NCBI GenBank assembly: GCA_015232955.1
Contig: JADFYS010000146.1
Span: 1 to 5,673 of the forward strand
Length of the DNA: 5,673 nucleotides
Reading direction: 5' to 3'
DNA from: Gammaproteobacteria bacterium
GTDB taxonomy: Bacteria > Pseudomonadota > Gammaproteobacteria > Thiohalomonadales > Thiohalomonadaceae
In this document: one piece after another, positions 1-4,791 of the stretch
Position numbering within the stretch: the first letter of the stretch is position 1
Layout of the letters: each line of letters starts with the position of its first letter
Notes under the pieces: generated by a model
What the model was told of the DNA's origin: nothing
Database searches by the model: none
The model's input: the letters and a program-made list of their open reading frames with translations, nothing else
Position numbers and translations under genes: made by a program

Positions 1-546
1 ATCGAAGAGGGGGGATACAGTGCACTCTACACCAGCGAAGACCCCGAACTCCTCTTCACCACCGCCATGAACGGCATTGTCCTTGGCCATGAGGGGGTAG
101 AGCAGATCGGCAATGCGAGCGAACTCTACCTCACTCCGGCCAATCTTCATGTCGCTTCACTCCTCGGGACCTACACCCTGACTGAGGCTTTCTACCGCGA
201 TGAACAGCACCTCAACTCCCCTCTTGGTACCATTCGTCTTGAGAGATTAAGAAGAGGGGGGACACTAAAGTCACGGGTAGAGCTGCTGCTCCGTCCCGAC
301 GCCATCGTCTATGACAACCGAAGCATCTACCATGCAACGGTCTCAATCAACCATTTTGCCGGTAGTGAGCGCCACTACACCCTCACTGCAGAGGGGGGGC
401 TACAGCTCTCCGTCTCCACCCATCACAGCATCGATATTGAGGTCGGGAAGCGATTTCCATTCCACATCGTTACCGACCATCTCCTGCTCGTGGAGGGGGA
501 GGATGACACCATTAGTGACCTCGGTACAGCGACAACCCGCTATTAG
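1..546 (+). CDS. ABC transporter ATP-binding protein, C-terminal part (partial at 5' end)
   Basis: The reading frame is open from the first base and gives the last 181 residues of a protein that begins outside the window. The segment HEGVEQIGNASELYLTPAN (about residues 31-49) matches the end of the nucleotide-binding domain in importer ATPases of the FbpC/PotA/MalK type, which typically reads G-R-I-x-Q-x-G-T-P-x-E-L-Y-x-x-P. A regulatory TOBE_2-like domain follows, with LLLRPDAIVYD and a final beta segment rich in His, Ile and Val. Such subunits power uptake of ferric iron, polyamines, sulfate or sugars at the inner membrane; the substrate cannot be told from this part. Walker A, Walker B and the signature motif lie upstream and are not visible. 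The place of the switch histidine (V-T-H-D in relatives) reads Y-T-S-E-D, so the histidine appears replaced. The gene converges on the magnetosome cluster with 3 bp between stop codons. The ABC assignment is firm; an iron role would be attractive here but is only inference. Confidence 0.8.
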   Translation: MEEGGYSALYTSEDPELLFTTAMNGIVLGHEGVEQIGNASELYLTPANLHVASLLGTYTLTEAFYRDEQHLNSPLGTIRLERLRRGGTLKSRVELLLRPDAIVYDNRSIYHATVSINHFAGSERHYTLTAEGGLQLSVSTHHSIDIEVGKRFPFHIVTDHLLLVEGEDDTISDLGTATTRY

Positions 547-549
547 CCT

Positions 550-777
550 CTAATTCCCCTTCTGTCGCGGCTCCAGGGCTGCCCCACCGATAGAGCGGTG
601 GTCAATCTCCGCATTCTCCTGTTGCAGGATTCTCACCGCCCTCCCGAGAGTGACACACTTCGCCAACAGAACCGCAATGAGCAAGAAGATGACAAAGTTC
701 CACCAGTTGATCTTCCCCTTTGACGGTCTGGATGTTGGTGGAGGCGGCGGAGCTGAAGGTCGACTTTTTGCCAACAC
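550..777 (-). CDS. small single-pass membrane protein, unrecognised
   Basis: This 75-residue protein matches no family I recognise. Residues 1-22 are basic and proline-rich, with a run of five prolines (10-14). Residues about 25-44 (WWNFVIFLLIAVLLAKCVTL) form one clear transmembrane helix. A short polar tail follows with a possible coiled-coil start (RAVRILQQENAEI). The basic N-terminus suggests that it stays in the cytoplasm, but Arg and Lys also follow the helix, so topology is not certain. The start is GTG (775-777), placed directly after the TGA stop of the preceding gene, with GGGGTGA just upstream; a TTG one codon further in is an alternative. The zero spacing implies translational coupling and places this as the last gene of the mamI-mamE transcript. 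It is not MamL or MamI, which have two helices. A role in magnetosomes is only suggested by position. Confidence 0.65.
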   Translation of the reverse strand: MLAKSRPSAPPPPPTSRPSKGKINWWNFVIFLLIAVLLAKCVTLGRAVRILQQENAEIDHRSIGGAALEPRQKGN

Positions 778-1038
778 TCACCCCGTAAAAAAGGCTTCTA
801 TTCCCGCTTTAACCTTGGCAATGGGTACCAGCGCCGGTTTTTCGGTAATCTTCACCTTCAGCTCATTTCCGGCAAACTGATACTCTCCTTGAATCGCCCC
901 CAAGAGGCTCTTTCCAGAAAAGTTCCCCTGACGGCTATCCCCCTGTAAACTTCCTCCCCCCTGCTCGATCTTCTGTCGTGCATGGGCGAGCATCTGCTCC
1001 GGATCTGTTGCGACAGATATTGAAAACGAGTTACTCAC
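778..1038 (-). CDS. small conserved-looking soluble protein, unrecognised
   Basis: This gene encodes about 86 residues with no signal peptide or membrane segment. The sequence runs from an N-terminal strand (SFSISVATD) through a helix (PEQMLAHARQKIEQ) and a Gly-rich strand pattern (GDSRQGNFSGKSLLGAIQGEYQF, split as G-x-F-S-G and I-x-G-x-Y) to the end VKITEKPALVPIAKVKAGIEAFF. That layout loosely recalls short proteins annotated near polyhydroxyalkanoate genes, an impression from memory and not a search result. Two GTG codons stand in tandem. The ribosome site AGGAG (1045-1049) lies 3 bases from the first (1039-1041) and 6 from the second (1036-1038), so the second is preferred. The gene lies 58 bp after the interrupted gene and abuts the next one. 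No function can be assigned; membership of the magnetosome transcript is inferred from strand and spacing. Confidence 0.7.
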   Translation of the reverse strand: MSNSFSISVATDPEQMLAHARQKIEQGGGSLQGDSRQGNFSGKSLLGAIQGEYQFAGNELKVKITEKPALVPIAKVKAGIEAFFTG

Positions 1039-1044
1039 CACAAT

Positions 1045-1049
1045 CTCCT
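1045..1049 (-). promoter_or_regulatory. ribosome binding site AGGAG deciding the start of the 86-residue gene
   Basis: The minus strand reads GAGAGGAGATTGTGGTG. AGGAG is 3 bases from the first GTG and 6 bases from the second, which favours the second as start. It is one of the clearest Shine-Dalgarno sites in the cluster; mamI has none that is obvious. Confidence 0.6.
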
Positions 1050-1096
1050 CTCGGTTGTGCGCATAAAAATTTCGCTAAAACGGAAAGTAGAGCGCG

Positions 1097-1649
1097 CTAC
1101 TTGGGACAGATCAACCGCTGCAGATCTTGCGCACAGAAGCGAAGACCCAACCGGAAATAACGGCCAGTTGCCGCAAAATGCCGCAAACCACTGCCAATGG
1201 TGTGAAACAGCCCACCCGAGGCCGATCCACCCGCTCCTGGAACTGCTGGCAGGGAGGTCACCCCCGGCTCTTCAGCCGCTTCTGGGGATGCGTCAGATTG
1301 ATGCGTCGGCTCTATCTGCGAAGAGGCCTTCTCTGGCTGCAGCTCCATCGCCGCCTCTTGCACAGGCAGACGCTCCGCCTCTCCACTCTCCCCCACACTC
1401 TCGCTCTGTGCCGAAGAGGGGAGAGTACGATCCCCTTGCAGCTCTCGTCGTGACTCTTCAGGAGGGCGTTCTTGAAGACTGCCAACCTCACTCTCTTCAC
1501 CCCGTTCCCTGGCCATCATCGCTGTAGCCATCGCACCACTCGCCTTTTTCTTCTCCATCTGCACCGGTGTTAACACCTGCTGCCGCCCCTCTGGGGGGAG
1601 TTTTGCCTTCTCTTTATGGGTGGTGATAAGTGCATCCGCCGCTCCGAAG
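1097..1649 (-). CDS. downstream part of an interrupted low-complexity protein gene
   Basis: This frame is open from the 10-G tract (1671-1680) to a TAG at 1097-1099 and appears to be the second half of the gene starting at 1928. If read alone, a GTG at 1574-1576 is a possible start (159 residues), but it lacks a good ribosome site. Removing one G from the tract fuses the halves into one frame of 276 residues. This half begins with GRGRSSFNFGAADALITTHK, then has a Lys/Ala-rich stretch and a long Glu/Gln/Ser/Pro-rich segment that looks disordered and acidic. It ends in a Gly/aromatic tail (GLFHTIGSGLRHFAATGRYF and onward) that could form an amphipathic helix. In Magnetospirillum the gene after mamE is mamJ, an acidic disordered protein linking magnetosomes to MamK. 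Position and acidity recall that, but I see no homology, so no name is given. Confidence 0.5.
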
Positions 1650-1928
1650 TTAAAACTGCTGCGACCACGGCCCCCCCCCCTCTCTTTGGCGGATCGGTAG
1701 CGGTTCTGCCGATACTGAGGAGGAGGCTGAAGCCAATGTTTTGACCAGACGGGTCCGTGCTACCGGCTTGGCCGAATCGCTTCGGCTCCCCTCTGCCGCA
1801 GCTGGAGGGGAAGGACGACGGCTGGTGGCGCTGCCCCCAGCCCGAACCACCCTCTTTTTGGTTACCCGCTTCTTCACCGGAGTAGTTGCGGTAGAGCCTT
1901 GACTTTTCACCCTTTTAATCACCATCAT
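1650..1928 (-). CDS. upstream part of an interrupted low-complexity protein gene
   Basis: As the sequence stands this frame encodes 92 residues and ends at TAA 1650-1652, soon after the 10-G tract. It starts 18 bp after the mamE stop, at ATG 1926-1928 (or the adjacent ATG 1923-1925). The upstream sequence GGGGGTGA offers only an imperfect ribosome site. The protein is strongly basic and looks disordered: it has a Lys/Arg repeat (VKKRVTKKRVVR, about residues 18-29), then Ser/Ala/Pro-rich sequence. The last residues after the Gly run (PWSQQF) look like out-of-frame read-through. With one G fewer in the tract the frame continues into the acidic half described at 1097-1649. The basic start and acidic middle would make a strongly charge-segregated protein. 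The frameshift may be a sequencing error, a decayed gene or a phase-variable switch; it cannot be decided here. Confidence 0.55.
   Translation of the reverse strand: MMVIKRVKSQGSTATTPVKKRVTKKRVVRAGGSATSRRPSPPAAAEGSRSDSAKPVARTRLVKTLASASSSVSAEPLPIRQREGGGPWSQQF
1671..1680 (-). repeat. 10-base homopolymer G tract (C tract on + strand) inside a coding region
   Basis: Exactly ten C residues on the + strand fall where two open minus-strand frames meet. Tracts of this length slip easily during replication and are also a common place for sequencing length errors. A count of 9 or 12 would join the two frames; 10 breaks them. Confidence 0.85.
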
Positions 1929-1946
1929 TCACCCCCAAACTCCCCG

Positions 1947-3740
1947 TTAAACGACTAAGTAGATATTTCTCTCTTGGCCTGCCGAATAGATGGTCAAACG
2001 GAGATTATCGCCTCGCTGATACTGAGCCACCACCTGCGCAAACCCCTCCGGAGTGACCACAGGGCGACCATTCAGCTGTAAAATCACATCTCCGGCAAGC
2101 AGTCCTGCCCGCTCTGCCGCGGTTCCGGGTACCACCGAAGCGACAAAAATCCCTTGGTTGAACCCAAAGTTATGGGTACGAATGATCAACGGAGTCAAAG
2201 ACTCCAGCTCTGCCCCCCTGACTGTAGTCACACCGCTGACGATCGGACTACCCTCTTGGGTATTGACCTGCTGCTGTTGAGCCGCTCCGGCAGCGATCTG
2301 ATGACAGGTGGCACAAGGCATCTGGTTGCGACCATCACGATGGCTCCCCGGTGGCGTCGCATCGGCACGAATCGGTGGCGCCGCAACCGCGGCAATATTC
2401 TGGGCGCGGGGAACAAAAGGATCGTACCAAGGCGGCGGCGCAAACGGCTCACCGCCAAATTCGGGAAGTGTATCGCCCAGAAAGAGTTCCGCCTGCGATG
2501 ACGGAATCGCAAACCCGATCCCGGCAAAGGCCCCTGTCGGGGTGTAGATCGCGGTATTGACCCCAATCACATGCCCATTACGATCGATGAGCGCTCCGCC
2601 CGAGTTACCGCGATTGATCGCTGCATCGGTCTGAATCAACTGTTCATGGTTGAGATCACCAATAGAGAGAGACTTGCGCAGACCAGAGATAATTCCCCGA
2701 CTCGCAGTCTGATCCAGACCATATGGGCTACCGATGGCGATCACCGAGTCACCCACCTGGAGATCATCACTCTTACCGAAATTGACCACCGGTAGAATAT
2801 CTATCGGTTCAATCTTGAGCAGGGCGAGATCAAGGGCGCTATCTTGTTTCACAATCTGCGCGGAGTAGTGGCGCGGAGTCGAACCGACAAAGGTGGTCAC
2901 CATCAGATTCCCGTTCTCGGCAATCACATGGTTGTTGGTGAGGATATACCCCTTGGCACTCACCACCAGACCAGAGCCGATATTGACAAAACGGCCGCCA
3001 CTCCCCGGGGTAGACGAGGGCGGGACATGTGTAGCGTTCCCTCGCTGCGACGACAAACGGTTTGTCAGACGATCCGAGCTGATATTCACCACACTCTGCT
3101 TGACCTGACTAAAAATCACCGAAAAAGAGAGCTGTCCATGGTTGGTTGGGACCACCTCTCCCATACCCGGAGTCATGGCAACATTAATCCCGCCACCACC
3201 TAGCACCTGATGGCAACCGCTGCATATCATCTTCGCCCGCCCATCCACTTCGTGACTGGGGGGAGGGAACGCTTCGGCACTAATCTGCGGCGGTATCCCC
3301 GGAACAGTGGCGCCCCTCTGTACTCTGGTCATCGCGACAACACTCCCCCCCTGAAGCTGATGACAACCACTACAGACCATATTCGCCCGACCATCGGCTC
3401 GATGATTGCCCGGAGGTGAAGCGTTGGCGCTAATAACCGGTGGCATTCCCGGTGTGACCACCGCCATCCCAAGGTTAGGATCGAGCCGGTTCACCGTAGG
3501 GTTGAACTGATTTACCGGGGTCTGGCTCCCCCCCCTCGGTCCGACACCAGGGGCAATAGCCGCTTGTGCCGTGCGCGCATCGTGCGCCGCATGCTGCGAG
3601 GGGACATAATGAAACTCATAGATGTAGGTACCGGCGAGAATGAGCACCGCCAACACCCCCATAAGGTAGATATACTTGCGGATCTCTTTTCCACAGAGGG
3701 TAGTACTACTTCCAAATGATCCCAGAGTAAAACCGGCCAT
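1947..3740 (-). CDS. mamE: MamE-type magnetosome HtrA protease with three magnetochrome motifs
   Basis: This 597-residue membrane-anchored protein belongs to the HtrA/DegP-like proteases that in magnetotactic bacteria localise magnetosome proteins and promote magnetite maturation. Order: a transmembrane helix at about 24-43; magnetochrome 1 (CSGCH 123-127); magnetochrome 2 (CSGCH 173-177); a trypsin-like domain at about 205-420 with an apparently intact triad His271 (TNNHVI), Asp304 (ALDLALL) and Ser380 (NRGNSGGAL); a Pro-rich linker (APPPWYDPF); magnetochrome 3 (CATCH 476-480); and one PDZ domain at about 508-597 (NQGIFVASVVPGTAAERAG). Each haem motif follows the usual P-P-x-I/R-x-A ... H-x-x-D-G-R-x-x-M-x-C pattern. 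Well-studied MamE proteins are longer (over 700 residues), with the protease first, two magnetochromes behind it and two PDZ domains. The order here is therefore unusual. The start ATG overlaps the mamI stop (TAATG), implying coupled translation. A generic DegP would lack CXXCH motifs. Confidence 0.92.
   Translation of the reverse strand: MAGFTLGSFGSSTTLCGKEIRKYIYLMGVLAVLILAGTYIYEFHYVPSQHAAHDARTAQAAIAPGVGPRGGSQTPVNQFNPTVNRLDPNLGMAVVTPGMPPVISANASPPGNHRADGRANMVCSGCHQLQGGSVVAMTRVQRGATVPGIPPQISAEAFPPPSHEVDGRAKMICSGCHQVLGGGGINVAMTPGMGEVVPTNHGQLSFSVIFSQVKQSVVNISSDRLTNRLSSQRGNATHVPPSSTPGSGGRFVNIGSGLVVSAKGYILTNNHVIAENGNLMVTTFVGSTPRHYSAQIVKQDSALDLALLKIEPIDILPVVNFGKSDDLQVGDSVIAIGSPYGLDQTASRGIISGLRKSLSIGDLNHEQLIQTDAAINRGNSGGALIDRNGHVIGVNTAIYTPTGAFAGIGFAIPSSQAELFLGDTLPEFGGEPFAPPPWYDPFVPRAQNIAAVAAPPIRADATPPGSHRDGRNQMPCATCHQIAAGAAQQQQVNTQEGSPIVSGVTTVRGAELESLTPLIIRTHNFGFNQGIFVASVVPGTAAERAGLLAGDVILQLNGRPVVTPEGFAQVVAQYQRGDNLRLTIYSAGQERNIYLVV
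3162..3461 (-). repeat. tandem duplication of a roughly 50-residue magnetochrome unit within mamE
   Basis: Residues about 94-143 and 144-193 of MamE align end to end. PPVISANASPPGNHRADGR corresponds to PPQISAEAFPPPSHEVDGR, and MVCSGCHQ to MICSGCHQ, with the haem cysteines exactly 50 residues (150 bp) apart. Both units end in an A-M-T segment. The third motif (455-480) is more divergent and lies behind the protease domain. Confidence 0.75.
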
Positions 3741-4000
3741 TAGCCCCGCTCTCCCTCCGAAGAGCCGGCTTTGGTCTCTACCTCGCCATCGACACCCTCC
3801 CCCAGCGTCGCCAAGAGATCGCTATCACTCGGTTCACTCCTCTCATAACGGGTAACTCCGGCCATAATCGCCACCATCCCAAAGACAATCAAAAGTAGGG
3901 GGACAAAACCCCGAAGCAGCTCCATCACCGGGTACCACCAGAGAGAGAGTCCCCAGATACCGAGGGCAACGGCAAAGATTCCAGCGATAATGTTTGGCAT
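3740..4000 (-). CDS. mamI: magnetosome membrane protein MamI
   Basis: The product has 86 residues with two closely spaced transmembrane helices (about 3-22 and 30-49). They are joined by the typical MamI segment LSLWWYPVMELLRGFVPLLL, with the Trp-Trp pair before the turn and the E-L-L-R-G-x-V-P motif after it. A polar acidic tail of about 35 residues follows and is somewhat longer than I remember for Magnetospirillum MamI (70-77 residues). In that genus MamI is needed to form the magnetosome membrane invagination and has been linked to magnetite nucleation. The start ATG (3998-4000) gives MPNIIAG; a TAA stop three codons upstream excludes a longer form. No clear Shine-Dalgarno sequence precedes it. 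The stop shares one base with the mamE start. The order mamI-mamE is conserved in mamAB operons, but mamH, its usual upstream partner, is absent: a terminator-like hairpin and an SCP2-like gene stand there. Confidence 0.85.
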   Translation of the reverse strand: MPNIIAGIFAVALGIWGLSLWWYPVMELLRGFVPLLLIVFGMVAIMAGVTRYERSEPSDSDLLATLGEGVDGEVETKAGSSEGERG

Positions 4001-4034
4001 AAATGTTTAAAAAAATGAGGCTCAAGAGGTGCGA

Positions 4035-4061
4035 ATGATAACAGACCACCCCAAATAGCAA
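4035..4061 (-). promoter_or_regulatory. possible promoter for the mamI-mamE cluster
   Basis: On the minus strand TTGCTA (4056-4061) and TATCAT (4035-4040) resemble the sigma-70 -35 and -10 boxes with a 15-base gap, shorter than the usual 17. The -35 candidate overlaps the edge of the hairpin at 4058-4085. Since that hairpin should stop upstream transcription, a promoter is expected here, but the match itself is weak. Confidence 0.25.
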
Positions 4062-4085
4062 AAGGCGGGTCTCCCCGCCTTTTGC
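4058..4085 (-). terminator. strong hairpin, terminator of the SCP2-like gene
   Basis: A perfect 12-bp stem, GCAAAAGGCGGG with CCCGCCTTTTGC, closes a 4-base loop. It lies 37 bp after the SCP2-like gene stop and 58 bp before the mamI start. The A-run and T-run are inside the stem, so it may work in either direction. It would isolate mamI-mamE from upstream transcription. Confidence 0.7.
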
Positions 4086-4099
4086 AAATAGAGCACGCT

Positions 4100-4116
4100 G
4101 TTCCCGCCTTGGGAAC
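4100..4116. repeat. small inverted repeat GTTCCC/GGGAAC
   Basis: A perfect 6-bp stem with a 5-base loop lies just behind the stop of the SCP2-like gene and before the larger hairpin at 4058-4085. It has no T-run. It may help terminate transcription or protect the transcript end. Confidence 0.4.
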
Positions 4117-4122
4117 GGCTGT

Positions 4123-4524
4123 TCAGGGGCGTGACATCACGCTAAAGCTCTTGATAAAGGGTCCGGCCATCCGCGGATCCTTCACCATCGCCGAGTAATC
4201 GCCCACATTAAACTTCAGTTTACGGGACGCATATGCCATGCCGAGACCGGCCATACCCACCCCTTTCTTCGCCCACTTCTCCCAGTTATCCGCGGATGCA
4301 CGCAGATCCCAGTTCAACTCCTCGCCGTTATAGGCGCCTGCTGCCACACCCTTCCCCTTCTCAACTACCAGTACTCCGGTCGGCTGAGCATCCCCATCAA
4401 AACCGTAACCGATGGTGGATGAAAAATCGATCTTCGCCAGAGCGTCTGAGAGATCAGGCTCTTTATTCCACTCTTCCATGAATCGCTTCATCCACTCATC
4501 ACTAAACATTGTCGCCATGCGCAT
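4123..4524 (-). CDS. SCP2-like (sterol carrier protein 2 family) lipid-binding protein
   Basis: The product has 133 residues, or 131 if the second ATG is used, and is soluble with no signal peptide. The start MFSDEWMKRFMEEWN, the strand region IGYGFDG with PTGVLVVEKGK, the acidic motif ELNWDLRAS followed by WEKWAKKG, and the end KLKFNVGDYSAMVKDPRMAG all fit the short bacterial SCP2-domain proteins. Those adopt a hydrophobic pocket fold thought to bind lipids or acyl compounds; the ligand is not known. Two starts compete: ATG 4522-4524 (4 bases from GAGG at 4529-4532) and ATG 4516-4518 (10 bases away, giving MATMFSDEW). The gene sits between purL and mamI on the same strand but is walled off from mamI by hairpins, so it is probably its own transcription unit. 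A lipid-binding protein beside membrane-organelle genes is suggestive but may be chance. Confidence 0.75.
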   Translation of the reverse strand: MRMATMFSDEWMKRFMEEWNKEPDLSDALAKIDFSSTIGYGFDGDAQPTGVLVVEKGKGVAAGAYNGEELNWDLRASADNWEKWAKKGVGMAGLGMAYASRKLKFNVGDYSAMVKDPRMAGPFIKSFSVMSRP

Positions 4525-4685
4525 TATTCCTCAGGTTGGTCCATACAAAATTAAGGTAAGCGGGAGTCTCCACCACACTTTTGGGCCGGCAACCCTATCC
4601 AAACCACGGTTATGAAGCGTTTTCACGCATCCCCGGAGCGAGTTCACCAGCCAAAGAGTTTCCGGCTTCTCCACCACTGGGAGAC
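4525..4685 (-). other. leader region of the SCP2-like gene with possible RNA structure
   Basis: If transcription starts in the AT-rich block at 4685-4760, the SCP2-like gene has a leader of about 150 bases. On the minus strand it contains a hairpin with a GAAA (GNRA) tetraloop (4614-4631; stem GCGT/ACGC plus two outer pairs), a short AGCC/GGCT stem (4649-4667), and a 10-base direct repeat TCTCCACCAC on the + strand (4567-4576 and 4668-4677). It does not match the TPP, cobalamin, glycine or c-di-GMP riboswitch cores I know. Confidence 0.2.
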
Positions 4686-4714
4686 AAATTAAGCAATCTT
4701 GAAAAAACAGTCAA
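4686..4714 (-). promoter_or_regulatory. possible promoter for the SCP2-like gene
   Basis: The minus strand has TTGACT (4709-4714), five of six bases matching the sigma-70 -35 box. It is followed after 17 bases by TAATTT (4686-4691) or after 15 by CTTAAT, both modest -10 matches. A perfect TATAAT occurs nearby at 4736-4741 but lacks a good partner. The whole block 4685-4760 is much more AT-rich than its surroundings, as expected for a promoter. Confidence 0.3.
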
Positions 4715-4744
4715 CAACTATAAGTATTTGCTAAAATTATAACT

Positions 4745-4767
4745 TTCTCAAATTAAAGAGTTGAGAA
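4745..4767 (-). terminator. weak hairpin after purL, possible terminator
   Basis: TTCTCAA and TTGAGAA form a perfect 7-bp stem around a 9-base loop, 24 bp behind the purL stop. The stem is AT-rich and followed by AGTTATAATTTT on the minus strand, not by a clean T-run, so termination would be weak. Confidence 0.3.
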
Positions 4768-4791
4768 GAGTCATTGGAGAGAGCTGGGGGA

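Noticed and set aside
1055..1085. Weak hairpin with a T-run between the interrupted gene and the 86-residue gene
   Set aside because: On the minus strand TTTCCG and CGAAA pair only with a bulge before TTTTT; the stem is too weak to call a terminator.
1057..1527. + strand frames of 108-156 residues opposite the interrupted gene
   Set aside because: Their composition is His/Pro/Leu/Arg-rich antisense of the Glu/Gln-rich frame; no family pattern and no ribosome site. The minus strand fits the operon better, although the broken frame leaves some doubt.
1097..1928. Naming the interrupted gene mamJ
   Set aside because: Only position after mamE and a charged, disordered composition agree. The basic N-terminus and lack of visible MamJ repeats do not support the name.
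2053..3419. Many + strand open frames opposite mamE
   Set aside because: They are shadows of the well-supported MamE frame and show no domain or plausible start of their own.
1947..3740. Plain DegP/DegQ housekeeping protease
   Set aside because: Three magnetochrome CXXCH motifs, a membrane anchor and the coupled mamI make MamE far more likely.
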